Part shown: one piece after another, positions 7,443-15,451 of the stretch
How the letters are laid out: each line of letters begins with the position of its first letter
How positions within the stretch are numbered: position 1 is the stretch's first letter
NCBI GenBank assembly: GCA_031381645.1
Contig: JANMYB010000023.1
Location: forward strand, 1 to 21,014
From: Methylotenera_A sp031381645
GTDB lineage: Bacteria > Pseudomonadota > Gammaproteobacteria > Burkholderiales > Methylophilaceae
DNA: 21,014 bases
Direction: 5' to 3'
Made by a program: the position numbers and the translations under genes
The notes under the pieces: model-generated
Seen by the model: only the letters and a program-made list of their open reading frames with translations
Told to the model about the DNA's origin: nothing
Databases searched by the model: none

Positions 7443-7642
7443 CGATTCACACCTTGCCATTGGCTGTCTTGCCAAAGCTTAAAAAACTCCTTGCGACTTA
7501 ACGCTGGCATCGCATCTATGGTACACGCATGAAACTCTGCATGATATTTTAAATACTGCTCGTAAGCGTCATCGCCCGACAATTGGCGCACCCCGCGCCA
7601 ACTATGCAGTAAAAAATGTCCCATTTTAGTCAAATTTAGCAT
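7433..7642 (-). CDS. YbdD/YjiX-type small protein (DUF466, KCU-star family) next to CstA
   Basis: 69 residues, close to E. coli YbdD (65). It shares the family plan: a hydrophobic start, a GDDAYEQYLKYH segment (YbdD has PDYDNYVEH), a central LSRKEFFKLWQDS and the hallmark C-terminal RCC. In some bacteria the corresponding C-terminal cysteine is selenocysteine, hence KCU-star; here both are ordinary TGT/TGC codons. These proteins nearly always lie directly downstream of CstA/BtsT-type pyruvate transporters and are thought to support them. Here it begins 15 bases after cstA and overlaps the following gene by 10 bases. The ATG at 7642 lacks a strong ribosome site; an internal ATG at 7624 is possible but shortens the conserved start. 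Confidence 0.85.
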   Translation of the reverse strand: MLNLTKMGHFLLHSWRGVRQLSGDDAYEQYLKYHAEFHACTIDAMPALSRKEFFKLWQDSQWQGVNRCC

Positions 7643-7657
7643 ATTAAAGCGCTGTTT

Positions 7658-9709
7658 TTACATGCTTGTTTTAACATATTCAGTATCGCTGAGAGGCAAT
7701 ATCCGCAAGCCTTGCAGGGCATGCTTGCAAATGATTAACATGTCAATAATCACAATCCATAACACCGCAACAAAAAATAGGGTCAAATAGGCATCCAAAT
7801 GTTGATTGAATATCAGCTGCGGGGCAATGCTAGCCTTGTCTGCAGGCAATACTCCCGCAGCCAATTTCGCGCTTAAATCGTTTGCCGCGGCAAAGAAACC
7901 AACCCGAATATCATCCGAAAATATTTTTTGATATGCCGCCGTGGTGGTAATCGTAACCAGCCAGGCCAATGGTAGCGCGGTGACCCAAGCATATTTTAAT
8001 TTACCAGACTTCACTAAAATGGCGGTGGCAACGCACAAAGCAATCGCCGCTAGCATTTGATTGGCGATGCCAAATAGTGGCCACAATATATTCACACCGC
8101 CGTTTGGATCTATCACGCCAATATATAAAAAGTAGCCCCAACCCGCTACCACGATGGCGCTAGTGAGGATGACAGATGGCATGTAAGAAGTTTCACCGAG
8201 TTTTTTATTAAAATTACCCAGCATGTCTTGCAACATAAAACGACCGACGCGCGTGCCTGCATCCAAAGTTGTGAGGATAAAAATCGCCTCAAACATAATG
8301 GCAAAGTGATACCAAAGTGCCAACATGCCTTTACCAAACGCATTGCCAAAGATGCTGGCCATGCCCACCGCTAAGCTTGGCGCGCCGCCTGTGCGTGCAA
8401 ACAGGCTACTCTCGCCCATGTCTTTGGCGAGTTGATTCATCTGTTCTACCGTGACCGCATAACCCCAACTGTTGATTTTAGCCACAGCATCAATCGCATC
8501 TTTACCCACCACGCCAGCGGGACTGTTAATGGCAAAAAAGACACCTGGCTCTAGCACGGTGGCGGCAATCATCGCCATAATTGCGACGAAAGATTCTAGT
8601 AACATCGCGCCGTAACCAATCATGCGAATATCGCGCTCGTTTGCTAACAATTTGGGTGTCGTACCAGATGCAATTAAGGCATGAAAACCAGAAATTGCGC
8701 CACAGGCTATAGTGATAAATACAAACGGAAATAGCTTGCCGCCGAAAATTGGCCCTGACCCATCGGTAAATTGCGTGATAGCTGGCATGTGAATATCAGG
8801 CCGCAAAATAATAATTGCCACTGCCAGTAAAATAATCGTACCAAGCTTCATGTAAGTGCTTAAATAATCGCGTGGCGCGAGTAGCAACCACACGGGCAAC
8901 ACCGCCGCCGCAAAGCCATACACAATAATCGCAAAAGCCAGTGGCAAGCCATCGTGGTCGAAAAATACTCGTAAGGTTTCGTGATGATCTATCCAACCAC
9001 CTGCGAAAACAGAGAGTAATAACAGAACCACGCCAATGGCCGAGGCCTCTAATACACGCCCAGGTCGAATATAACGCATGTAAATGCCAATAATCATTGC
9101 AATCGGAATCGTTGCTGCAACCGTTGAAGTCGCCCACGGACTGTGTTTCATGGCGTTTACAACCACTAAGCCCAGCACGGCGATGAGGATAATCATAATT
9201 AAAAACGTACCTATCAGCGCAGCAGTGCCGCCAATCACACCTATTTCGTCGCGCGCCATTTGGCCTAAACTTCTGCCGTTTCTGCGGGTGGAGAAAAACA
9301 GCGTCACCATATCTTGTACCGCGCCGCCCAGCACAGCGCCGATTAGTATCCATAGCGTGCCTGGCAAATAGCCAAATTGCGCCGCAAGTGTTGGCCCTAC
9401 TAACGGCCCCGGCCCTGCAATCGCCGCAAAATGGTGGCCAAATACCACCCATTTATTTGTGGGCATGTAATCGCGGCCATTGTCTAACCTTTCAGCGGGC
9501 GTAGCGCGCGTTTCGTCAATCACCAATACTTTGGCCGCAATCCACGCCGCATAAAAACGGTACGCAATGGCGTAAATGCACGCTGCTGCAGTAATTATCC
9601 AAAGCACGTTGATGCTCTCGCCACGGCTTAGCGCGATAGTACTTAAGGCAAATGCGCCTAGCAGAGCGATTGCAAACCAAATGATTAATTTGAGATTTTT
9701 ATGCACCAT
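7658..9709 (-). CDS. cstA: CstA-family carbon starvation protein / pyruvate transporter
   Basis: 683 residues with well over a dozen membrane segments. The signature GHHFAAIAGPGPLVGP near residues 90-105, GAVQDMVTLFFSTRRNGRS, and ISGFHALIASGTTPKLL mark the CstA family (E. coli CstA and BtsT). Members are inner-membrane importers of pyruvate, with peptide uptake also reported for CstA, and are induced in E. coli when carbon is scarce. A C-terminal region of several more helices follows residue ~500, as usual. It heads a tight cstA, ybdD-like, DUF2805 cluster. The upstream gap of 126 bases is shared with the divergent SEC-C/TPR/PRMT gene; no clear CRP site or promoter could be picked out. Distinguishing CstA from BtsT by eye is uncertain. 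Confidence 0.93.
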   Translation of the reverse strand: MVHKNLKLIIWFAIALLGAFALSTIALSRGESINVLWIITAAACIYAIAYRFYAAWIAAKVLVIDETRATPAERLDNGRDYMPTNKWVVFGHHFAAIAGPGPLVGPTLAAQFGYLPGTLWILIGAVLGGAVQDMVTLFFSTRRNGRSLGQMARDEIGVIGGTAALIGTFLIMIILIAVLGLVVVNAMKHSPWATSTVAATIPIAMIIGIYMRYIRPGRVLEASAIGVVLLLLSVFAGGWIDHHETLRVFFDHDGLPLAFAIIVYGFAAAVLPVWLLLAPRDYLSTYMKLGTIILLAVAIIILRPDIHMPAITQFTDGSGPIFGGKLFPFVFITIACGAISGFHALIASGTTPKLLANERDIRMIGYGAMLLESFVAIMAMIAATVLEPGVFFAINSPAGVVGKDAIDAVAKINSWGYAVTVEQMNQLAKDMGESSLFARTGGAPSLAVGMASIFGNAFGKGMLALWYHFAIMFEAIFILTTLDAGTRVGRFMLQDMLGNFNKKLGETSYMPSVILTSAIVVAGWGYFLYIGVIDPNGGVNILWPLFGIANQMLAAIALCVATAILVKSGKLKYAWVTALPLAWLVTITTTAAYQKIFSDDIRVGFFAAANDLSAKLAAGVLPADKASIAPQLIFNQHLDAYLTLFFVAVLWIVIIDMLIICKHALQGLRILPLSDTEYVKTSM

Positions 9710-9835
9710 TTATACCATCAAAAATTGATTCAGCAAGTATAAATCAGCCCTAGGTAATTTAGCGAATAATAGAGTTTAATTTTGCTACAATATTAGGATT
9801 CAATCATCAGCTAAGACTTAGTTGCAAAAAAAATC

Positions 9836-11386
9836 ATGGTAGCTAAAATCGGTAGAAACGACCCTTGCCCGTGTGGCAGTGGCAAAAAATATAAACAATG
9901 TTGCGAACAAGCTGGCGTTGTACCAATCCAACCGAACCATTCACCGCAATTTTCTCCGCAGCAGGCCTTGCAAAGCGCCATGGCGCAACATCAAACGGGT
10001 AATTTAATGCAAGCTGAGGCATTATACAAACAAGTGCTTCGCACCTTGCCCAAGCAGCCAGATGCCTTGCATTTACTGGGCTTAATCGCCAAACAGAAAG
10101 GTGATTTTAAAACCGCAGTGCAACTAATGAAGCAATCATTAACTGAAAACCCTAACTATGTAGAAGCCTACGTGAATTTGGGTGCTACTTACCAAGAAAT
10201 AGATAACCTCAACGAAGCCGCCGACTGCTATCGCAAAGCATTGGCATTGCGCCCCAACTATGCTGAGGTGCACAGCAACTTGGGTGTGGTGCTAAAAGTA
10301 CAAGGTGATTTGCACGCATCAGCACAAAGCTTTATAGCTGCGCTAACACTTACACCAAACTCGGCTGAAGCATTTGCCAATTTAGACGCCCTACTTAAAG
10401 AAATGGCCGTGCCAGATGAGGCACTTAGCTATTATCGCCAAGTGCTAGCGATAAAACCCACCAACGTTGCCGCACAACAAGGCGCTTATTTAGCGCTTAG
10501 CCGCGTGGTGCCAGAGTGGCACGTGCCAATGATGAATGAGCAGCATCGCAACCAAGTCTATTTTGATGCACTTAAAGCAGTCATTACGTCTGAATCTACC
10601 ATATTTGAAATTGGCACAGGCTCTGGCTTACTGGCCATGATGGCGGCTAAGCTGGGCGCGAAGCACGTCACAACATGTGAAACTGTGCCACTGATTGCAC
10701 TCACAGCGCAGCAGATTATTGCGGACAATGGCTTTGGCAACATCAACGTCATCGCTAAAAAATCGACTGAGATAGAAATTGGCGGTGATATTGACGCCAA
10801 AGCCGATATTTTGGTGTCAGAAATATTCTCCAGCGAAATGCTGGGTGAGTACGTGTTGCCAAGTCTGGAAGACGCGAAACAGCGCCTGCTTAAACCCAAT
10901 GGCAAAGTCATCCCTGCCGCAGGCAATATCATGGTGGGGTTATTTACAGGCGAGGACATCCGCCGCAACTTATTGGTAGATAACGCGTTTGGATTGAATT
11001 TACAAAGCTTTAACCGCATCGTCTCTAAAAAACGCATGATTGCCAGAAACGATTTAGACATTCAACTATTAAGCGACGGTGTTGCCGCGTTTGACTTTAA
11101 CTTTGAAGGCGATAGCTACTTTCCCGCGCAAACCAAAACGCTGGAAATTACCGTCAAAACGGCTGGTATCTGTTATGGCTTGGTGCAATGGATGCAACTA
11201 GATATGAATGGCGACAATAAAGTCATGTTTGAAAACCACCCCTCACAAACCACCAAAGTATCTAATTGGCAGCAATGTGCATATTTATTTGATGCACCCC
11301 TTGAAGTAAAAGTGGGGCAAGTAGTGGTAGTCAATGCGGCGCATAATCGCGCAGTGCCTTGGTTTTACTTCAACAGTATTCAATAG
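9836..11386 (+). CDS. SEC-C motif, TPR and PRMT-like arginine methyltransferase fusion protein
   Basis: 516 residues in three parts. Residues 1-25 form a SEC-C zinc motif with C11, C13, C22 and C23 (NDPCPCGSGKKYKQCC). Residues ~40-225 hold about five tetratricopeptide repeats (for example EAYVNLGATYQEIDNLNEAADCY-type units). Residues ~235-516 are a Rossmann methyltransferase with protein arginine methyltransferase features: motif I FEIGTGSGLLAMMAAKLGA (257-275), acidic E282 after strand 2, and a double-E loop SEIFSSEMLGE with E329 and E338 nine apart as in PRMTs. A late NWQQCAY (477-483) sits where PRMT7 has its HW-containing THW loop, and a beta-barrel half follows. The layout recalls PRMT9 (TPR plus PRMT). 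Substrate unknown; no Shine-Dalgarno seen. Monocistronic, with a promoter in the 126-base divergent gap. Confidence 0.85.
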   Translation: MVAKIGRNDPCPCGSGKKYKQCCEQAGVVPIQPNHSPQFSPQQALQSAMAQHQTGNLMQAEALYKQVLRTLPKQPDALHLLGLIAKQKGDFKTAVQLMKQSLTENPNYVEAYVNLGATYQEIDNLNEAADCYRKALALRPNYAEVHSNLGVVLKVQGDLHASAQSFIAALTLTPNSAEAFANLDALLKEMAVPDEALSYYRQVLAIKPTNVAAQQGAYLALSRVVPEWHVPMMNEQHRNQVYFDALKAVITSESTIFEIGTGSGLLAMMAAKLGAKHVTTCETVPLIALTAQQIIADNGFGNINVIAKKSTEIEIGGDIDAKADILVSEIFSSEMLGEYVLPSLEDAKQRLLKPNGKVIPAAGNIMVGLFTGEDIRRNLLVDNAFGLNLQSFNRIVSKKRMIARNDLDIQLLSDGVAAFDFNFEGDSYFPAQTKTLEITVKTAGICYGLVQWMQLDMNGDNKVMFENHPSQTTKVSNWQQCAYLFDAPLEVKVGQVVVVNAAHNRAVPWFYFNSIQ

Positions 11387-11452
11387 CATACTCTGTAGGG
11401 CGTATGGGTATTGGCTTCTGGAGCATATTTTTTCTATCGTAGTGTTCTGTGG

Positions 11453-12127
11453 CTATATTAAGCCTTTTTCCGAAAATGATAAGGTTTGATTCCCCGCCAC
11501 GACAAAGTGATCTAGCACTTTCACATCAATTAACGCTAGCGCTTGTTGCAACTGCCTGGTCAGTAGCTCGTCAGCTTGGCTTTGTTTGACATTGCCAGTG
11601 GGATGATTATGCGCAAAAATCACTGCAGCAGCGTTGTGATGCAAAACGCGTTTAACAATTTCGCGCGGATACACGCTGGTTTCGGTAAGACTGCCGCTAA
11701 ACATTTCCTCAGTCGCCAATAAGCGGTTTTGCGTATCTAAAAACAGCACCAAAAATACCTCTTTTGTATAACTGCCCAACTTAAGCACCAAGTAATCGCG
11801 CACCGCTTGGGGCGAAGCCAACACATCGCGTTGTTGCAATTGCTCACTTAGCGCGCGGCGGCTCATTTCAAATATCGCCTGCAACTGCACGTATTTGCTG
11901 CTGCCAATGCCATGCACTTGGCTAAGCTCATTTTCTGTCGCTGCAAAAATACCGTTTAAGCTACCAAATTTGTTAAGTAAATCACGCGCTAAATCCACCG
12001 CGCTTTTACCCACCACGCCAACCCGTAAAAAAATGACCAATAACTCGGCATCAGATAATGCTTCGGCACCAAGTTCTATTAACTTCTCACGTGGACGTTC
12101 GGCGGCAGGCCAGTCGGTTATCGCCAT
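11453..12127 (-). CDS. radC: RadC family JAB/MPN-domain protein
   Basis: 224 residues, the usual RadC length. An N-terminal helical UPF0758 part contains PREKLIELGAEALSDAELL and a helix-hairpin-helix-like HGIGSSKYVQLQ. The C-terminal JAB domain has an intact JAMM-type metal site: HNHPTG with H173 and H175, and D186. Despite its name RadC is not established as a repair enzyme; the JAB fold implies a metal-dependent hydrolase. The frame is open back to 12238, but the true start is taken as the ATG at 12127: it yields the standard N-terminus MAITDWPAAERPREKL and has AAAGGA nine bases upstream. The 37 upstream codons are translated repeat DNA. It converges on the PRMT gene 66 bases away with no visible terminator. 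Confidence 0.92.
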   Translation of the reverse strand: MAITDWPAAERPREKLIELGAEALSDAELLVIFLRVGVVGKSAVDLARDLLNKFGSLNGIFAATENELSQVHGIGSSKYVQLQAIFEMSRRALSEQLQQRDVLASPQAVRDYLVLKLGSYTKEVFLVLFLDTQNRLLATEEMFSGSLTETSVYPREIVKRVLHHNAAAVIFAHNHPTGNVKQSQADELLTRQLQQALALIDVKVLDHFVVAGNQTLSFSEKGLI

Positions 12128-12150
12128 TTGTGTTCTTCCTTTAAGTAAAC

Positions 12151-12224
12151 TGTCATTGCAGGCTTGCCCGGCAATCTTGTTAAATCCAAACAGACCCTGA
12201 ATCAAGTTCAGGGTGATGGCGTCA
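12151..12224. repeat. Interspersed repeat-like element between radC and the metallopeptidase gene
   Basis: The non-coding gap holds two nested inverted repeats. ATTGC (12155-12159) pairs with GCAAT (12171-12175), and ACCCTGAA (12194-12201) pairs with TTCAGGGT (12207-12214) around TCAAG. The outer ends are GTCAT-like and ATGGCGTCAC-like. This resembles short dispersed repeats of the kind GTCATTGC...CCCTGAATCAAGTTCAGGGTGA found in many proteobacterial genomes. The right end abuts the stop codon of the next gene. The second hairpin has no T-run, so it is not a canonical terminator for that gene. Boundaries are approximate. Confidence 0.45.
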
Positions 12225-12986
12225 CTTGACCCAGCCAATTTCTCGCGCGGTCTTTTCGCCTATCAGCGTTTGCGCCAAACTTTTCGGTATATCTGCTTTA
12301 TTTTCGCTAATCGGCACCCGCCCGCCCATCAACTCAGCAAAATCTTGCGGATAACGTGGCGATTTTTCTGGCTCAGCAAAACCATCGGGGTAAATTGGCA
12401 AAGTAGTTTCTAAATCATATTTATCAGTCGCAGTCAGCGTATGCAAAAGTTCGTGCGCCAAAATCACCAAATTTTGCTTAGTATAACTTTTTTCGCCAAA
12501 CAAATTCACGCGCCCAATACGACCTTTGTTAAGCGCTGTGGAGTGCGTCAATGCTGGACTGGTGATGGGGTTGTGGTAAAGCAAATACAGTCGAATATCG
12601 GGCTTCACATTTACTTTTGGGCTGTTATTAAATGCAAATAATCTAAACTTTAAACTCCAAAGCATGGCGCTCAGTATGCTACCATCGCTTGGTGGTGCAG
12701 GTGGAATTTCGGTCACCACTTCGCCTAACTGTACCTCTACAGGTCGGCGCATGCCCAAGTTATAACGCACGCCCTCCTTGGCAAAGTACTCCGCCATCAG
12801 CTCAAAATCATCACGAGCAAGCGTTTTAATATAATCTGCCACTTCATCACTTCCATCAGCATTCAAAGGGTAAACGGCGACATAAAAATTATCTTTCCAA
12901 TCTAAATCGGCTGTTTCGAGAAAAGTTTGCTGAGCAACTGTTGCCAAAATGAGCAATAAAATGCTGATTCTTAAGATGCGCCACAT
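12222..12986 (-). CDS. Membrane-anchored metzincin-like metallopeptidase, function unknown
   Basis: 254 residues. Residues 4-20 form a hydrophobic signal anchor (or signal peptide) placing the rest in the periplasm. H178-E179-x-x-H182 followed by D188 (HELLHTLTATD) gives the HExxHxxxxxD spacing of metzincins of the snapalysin type, where the third zinc ligand is Asp. The usual Gly at position 8 of the motif is Thr here. A methionine at 220 (DFAELMGG) lies 32 residues on, where a metzincin Met-turn is expected. I do not recognise a named family. It precedes radC on the same strand with 94 bases and a repeat-like element between them, and diverges from coaBC across 53 bases. Substrate unknown; catalytic role inferred from the motif only. 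Confidence 0.7.
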   Translation of the reverse strand: MWRILRISILLLILATVAQQTFLETADLDWKDNFYVAVYPLNADGSDEVADYIKTLARDDFELMAEYFAKEGVRYNLGMRRPVEVQLGEVVTEIPPAPPSDGSILSAMLWSLKFRLFAFNNSPKVNVKPDIRLYLLYHNPITSPALTHSTALNKGRIGRVNLFGEKSYTKQNLVILAHELLHTLTATDKYDLETTLPIYPDGFAEPEKSPRYPQDFAELMGGRVPISENKADIPKSLAQTLIGEKTAREIGWVK

Positions 12987-13039
12987 AGGTTTTAAGCCGT
13001 TTTACTCGGTTTTCATATTAAAATGACAGCATTACATAA

Positions 13040-14227
13040 ATGATGGTGAAAATGCAAAAAAACAAATCATTAGTGCTAGGCATCACCGGCGGCATTGCGG
13101 CGTATAAATCTGCAGAATTGGTGCGCCTGCTGGTGAAAGCCAATATCGATGTCACCGTTGTGATGACTGAAAGCGCCACCAAATTTATCACGCCCGTGAC
13201 CATGCAGGCATTGTCTGGAAAGCCTGTGTTTATTGGCATGTGGGACAGCAGCATTGATAATGGCATGCCGCACATCGAGCTAAGCCGCGAAGCAGATGTA
13301 ATTTTAATCGCCCCTGCTTCAGCAGAGTTTATCGCAAAACTCGTGCATGGTCGCGCCGATGATTTACTTTCTACGCTTTGTTTAGCAAGAGATTGTCCGC
13401 TGTTAGTCGCGCCTGCGATGAACAAACAAATGTGGGAAAACCCCGCCACTCAGCGCAATATTGAGCAGCTTAAAAAAGATAATATTGCTATATTAGGCCC
13501 TGATAGCGGCGACCAAGCCTGTGGTGAAATCGGCCTTGGCCGTATGCTGGAAGCAGAAGATTTACTATCGCTAATCAACGCGCACTTTACCCCCAAATTA
13601 CTGGCTGGCAAGCGCATTCTAATTACTGCTGGTGCGACACTCGAGATGATAGACCCAGTGCGTGCGATTACTAATTTAAGTAGCGGAAAGATGGGTTATG
13701 CCATCGCGCAAGCCGCTTCAGACATGGGTGCACAGGTGACCTTGGTGAGTGGAGCAACTTCACTTGATGTGCCAAAAAGCGTAAAAAATATAAGTGCTAA
13801 AAACGCAGAATCTATGTACCAAGCGGTGATGGCCAATGTAGCAAAGCAGGATATTTTTATTGGTGTAGCCGCAGTAGCCGACTATTCGCCAGCGGAACCA
13901 AGCGCGCAAAAAATCAAAAAAAGTACATCGTCACGCAACTTGGCTCTGACGCCAAACAAAGATATTTTGGCAGAAGTCGCCAGTTTACCAAACGCACCAT
14001 TCTGCGTGGGATTTGCGGCAGAAAGTGAAAATTTATTGGAATACGCTGAAGCCAAACGAAAGGCAAAAAAATTGCCCTTAATCGTCGCCAATCTGATAAC
14101 TGACGCAATGGGTAGCGACGAAAATAGTGTGACTTTGCTGGATAAAAACGGTGCCCACCCTATACCGCGTGCACCAAAAACTGAGGTCGCCAAGTTACTT
14201 TGTCAGCACATAGCAAGCATGCTGTAG
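13040..14227 (+). CDS. coaBC: Bifunctional phosphopantothenoylcysteine decarboxylase / phosphopantothenate-cysteine ligase
   Basis: 395 residues; catalyses two successive steps of coenzyme A synthesis in the cytoplasm, joining cysteine to 4'-phosphopantothenate and then decarboxylating the product. The FMN-dependent CoaC half (about 1-188) has GITGGIAAYKSAELVR, active-site H78 in PHIELSREAD, PAMN with N128, and C161 in ACGEIGLGRM. The CoaB half (about 189-395) starts ILITAGAT and has R208 and N212 in DPVRAITNLSSGKMG and K291 in QKIKKS. These align with E. coli Dfp H75, N125, C158, R206, N210 and K289. Three in-frame ATGs (13040, 13043, 13052) could start it; none has a strong ribosome site. 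dut follows, as in many proteobacteria. Confidence 0.97.
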   Translation: MMVKMQKNKSLVLGITGGIAAYKSAELVRLLVKANIDVTVVMTESATKFITPVTMQALSGKPVFIGMWDSSIDNGMPHIELSREADVILIAPASAEFIAKLVHGRADDLLSTLCLARDCPLLVAPAMNKQMWENPATQRNIEQLKKDNIAILGPDSGDQACGEIGLGRMLEAEDLLSLINAHFTPKLLAGKRILITAGATLEMIDPVRAITNLSSGKMGYAIAQAASDMGAQVTLVSGATSLDVPKSVKNISAKNAESMYQAVMANVAKQDIFIGVAAVADYSPAEPSAQKIKKSTSSRNLALTPNKDILAEVASLPNAPFCVGFAAESENLLEYAEAKRKAKKLPLIVANLITDAMGSDENSVTLLDKNGAHPIPRAPKTEVAKLLCQHIASML

Positions 14228-14249
14228 AACACGTTTATTTTTTCACTGT

Positions 14250-14289
14250 CCTGTAACCCAACGTTCATGCGGGTTGCAGGCTAATTTTT
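14250..14289 (+). terminator. Probable rho-independent terminator after coaBC
   Basis: CCTGTAACCC (14250-14259) pairs with GGGTTGCAGG (14271-14280) over 10 bp with one G-U pair and an 11-base loop, then CTAA and a run of eight T. It lies 22 bases after the coaBC stop and suggests that dut has its own promoter. The rest of the 182-base gap is A/T-rich with no promoter I would commit to. Confidence 0.6.
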
Positions 14290-14409
14290 TTTACATTAAA
14301 TAATAGCTTATTTAAAAATGTTTAACGTCTAAACCAATCCGCATAGTGATTTTCAAGGCTATTTAGTGTTTAATGACACCTTCTGTATAACCAATTTAAA
14401 GTTAACAAA

Positions 14410-14862
14410 ATGTCTATCACAGTCGATTTAAAAATTCTTGATAATCGCTTGCATCACATGATGCCTGCTTACGCCACGACAGGCTCTGCAGGACTTGATC
14501 TGCGAGCCTGCATCGAGCACACGCAGACCATTCAACCAGGTGAAACGGTGATGATTCCGACTGGCATGGCGATTCACATTGATAATGCTTACTACGCCGC
14601 ACTGATTTTACCGCGCTCTGGTTTGGGTCATAAGCACGGCATTGTGTTAGGCAATTTGGTAGGGTTAATTGATTCGGATTATCAAGGGCAATTATTAGTT
14701 TCTTGCTGGAATCGTAGCAAAGAGGCATTTTTGCTTAACCCGATGGAGCGCATTGCACAATTAGTGATTGTGCCTGTTGTGCAGGCAGATTTTCATATTG
14801 TGGACGAGTTTGCCGTGAGTGAACGCGGCGATGGCGGGTTTGGCAGTACTGGGAAACATTAA
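14410..14862 (+). CDS. dut: dUTP diphosphatase (dUTPase)
   Basis: 150 residues, near-identical in length to E. coli Dut. It hydrolyses dUTP to dUMP and pyrophosphate, keeping uracil out of DNA and feeding thymidylate synthesis. All five motifs of the trimeric family are present in order: TGSAGLDLRA, PRSGLGHKHG, GNLVGLIDSDYQG with the catalytic Asp, RIAQLVIVP, and the C-terminal P-loop-like RGDGGFGSTGKH. The ATG lacks a clear ribosome site but no better start exists. It follows coaBC by 182 bases with a hairpin terminator between, and is followed by the rpmB promoter. Confidence 0.97.
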   Translation: MSITVDLKILDNRLHHMMPAYATTGSAGLDLRACIEHTQTIQPGETVMIPTGMAIHIDNAYYAALILPRSGLGHKHGIVLGNLVGLIDSDYQGQLLVSCWNRSKEAFLLNPMERIAQLVIVPVVQADFHIVDEFAVSERGDGGFGSTGKH

Positions 14863-14899
14863 TAAGTAATTAAAACACTAGAAAAATCCGATATTTAGG

Positions 14900-14929
14900 T
14901 TGAAATAAACTTCGTTTTCGGTCTATAAT
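14900..14929 (+). promoter_or_regulatory. Sigma-70 promoter for rpmB-rpmG
   Basis: TTGAAA (14900-14905) and TATAAT (14924-14929) are separated by 18 bp, with transcription expected near 14936, about 33 nt before the rpmB start. A perfect -10 and near-perfect -35 suit a highly expressed ribosomal protein operon. Confidence 0.8.
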
Positions 14930-14968
14930 TGCGGTCTTTCGTAAAAAGCAAAGTAATTGGGGATAACC

Positions 14969-15205
14969 ATGGCACGCGTATGTATGGTAACTGGCAAAAA
15001 GCCAATGGTGGGTAACAATGTTTCTCACGCACAAAATAAAACAAAACGCCGTTTTCTACCAAATTTACAAAACCGTAAATTTTGGGTTGAGTCTGAAAAT
15101 CGCTGGGTGAGTATGCGCATTACTAATAACGCATTACGCACTATCGACAAAAACGGTATTGATGCTGTGCTTGCAGAAATGCGCGCCGCTGGTCAGAAAA
15201 TCTAG
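14969..15205 (+). CDS. rpmB: 50S ribosomal protein L28
   Basis: 78 residues, the usual L28 size. MARVCMVTGKKPMVGNNVSHAQ and the following TKRRFLPNLQ segment are the family signature, and the basic protein binds 23S rRNA in the large subunit. The start is the ATG at 14969, which follows a GGGGAT ribosome site; a TTG 12 bases earlier keeps the frame open but is not the start. The stop codon TAG overlaps the AGGAG ribosome site of rpmG, so the two genes form a standard pair driven by the promoter at 14900-14929. Confidence 0.98.
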   Translation: MARVCMVTGKKPMVGNNVSHAQNKTKRRFLPNLQNRKFWVESENRWVSMRITNNALRTIDKNGIDAVLAEMRAAGQKI

Positions 15206-15216
15206 GAGCACTTGAG

Positions 15217-15372
15217 ATGCGCGAAAAAATTAAATTAGAATCAAGTGCTGGTACAGGCCACTTTTATACCACCACTAAAAACAAACGCACTATGCCAGAA
15301 AAAATGGAAATAAAAAAATTTGATCCAGTGGCACGTAAACACGTGATTTACAAAGAAACCAAATTGAAATAA
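15217..15372 (+). CDS. rpmG: 50S ribosomal protein L33 (cysteine-free form)
   Basis: 51 residues beginning MREKIKLESSAGTGHFYTTT and including the K-R-T-M-P-E-K-M-E block and a basic C-terminus, typical of proteobacterial L33. It has no cysteine, so it is the zinc-independent (C-minus) form. The AGGAG site at 15204-15208 lies 8 bases before the ATG and overlaps the rpmB stop. The gene is followed by a strong terminator. Confidence 0.97.
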   Translation: MREKIKLESSAGTGHFYTTTKNKRTMPEKMEIKKFDPVARKHVIYKETKLK

Positions 15373-15413
15373 ATTAGGTTAAAGTAAAACTAGGTTGAAG
15401 TAATTTTTGTTTT

Positions 15414-15439
15414 AAAAAACCCGCAATTGCGGGTTTTTT
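15414..15439. terminator. Bidirectional rho-independent terminator after rpmG and the MscS-like gene
   Basis: AAAAAACCCGC and GCGGGTTTTTT flank a 4-base AATT centre in a perfect palindrome, giving an 11-bp stem and a U-tract on either strand. It lies between the stops of rpmG (15372) and the convergent mscS-like gene (15452). Confidence 0.9.
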
Positions 15440-15451
15440 ATTGCTTAAAAC

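Noticed and set aside
8796..9452. Open frame of 218 codons within cstA on the same strand
   Set aside because: Out-of-frame shadow of cstA; rich in Cys, Trp and Arg as expected of a frame artefact.
12128..12238. Upstream extension of radC to the ATG at 12238
   Set aside because: Encoded by repeat-like DNA, lacks a ribosome site and precedes the well-supported start at 12127.
14957..14968. TTG start giving four extra residues on L28
   Set aside because: The ATG at 14969 has the ribosome site and the conserved MARVC start; TTG lies in the ribosome site itself.
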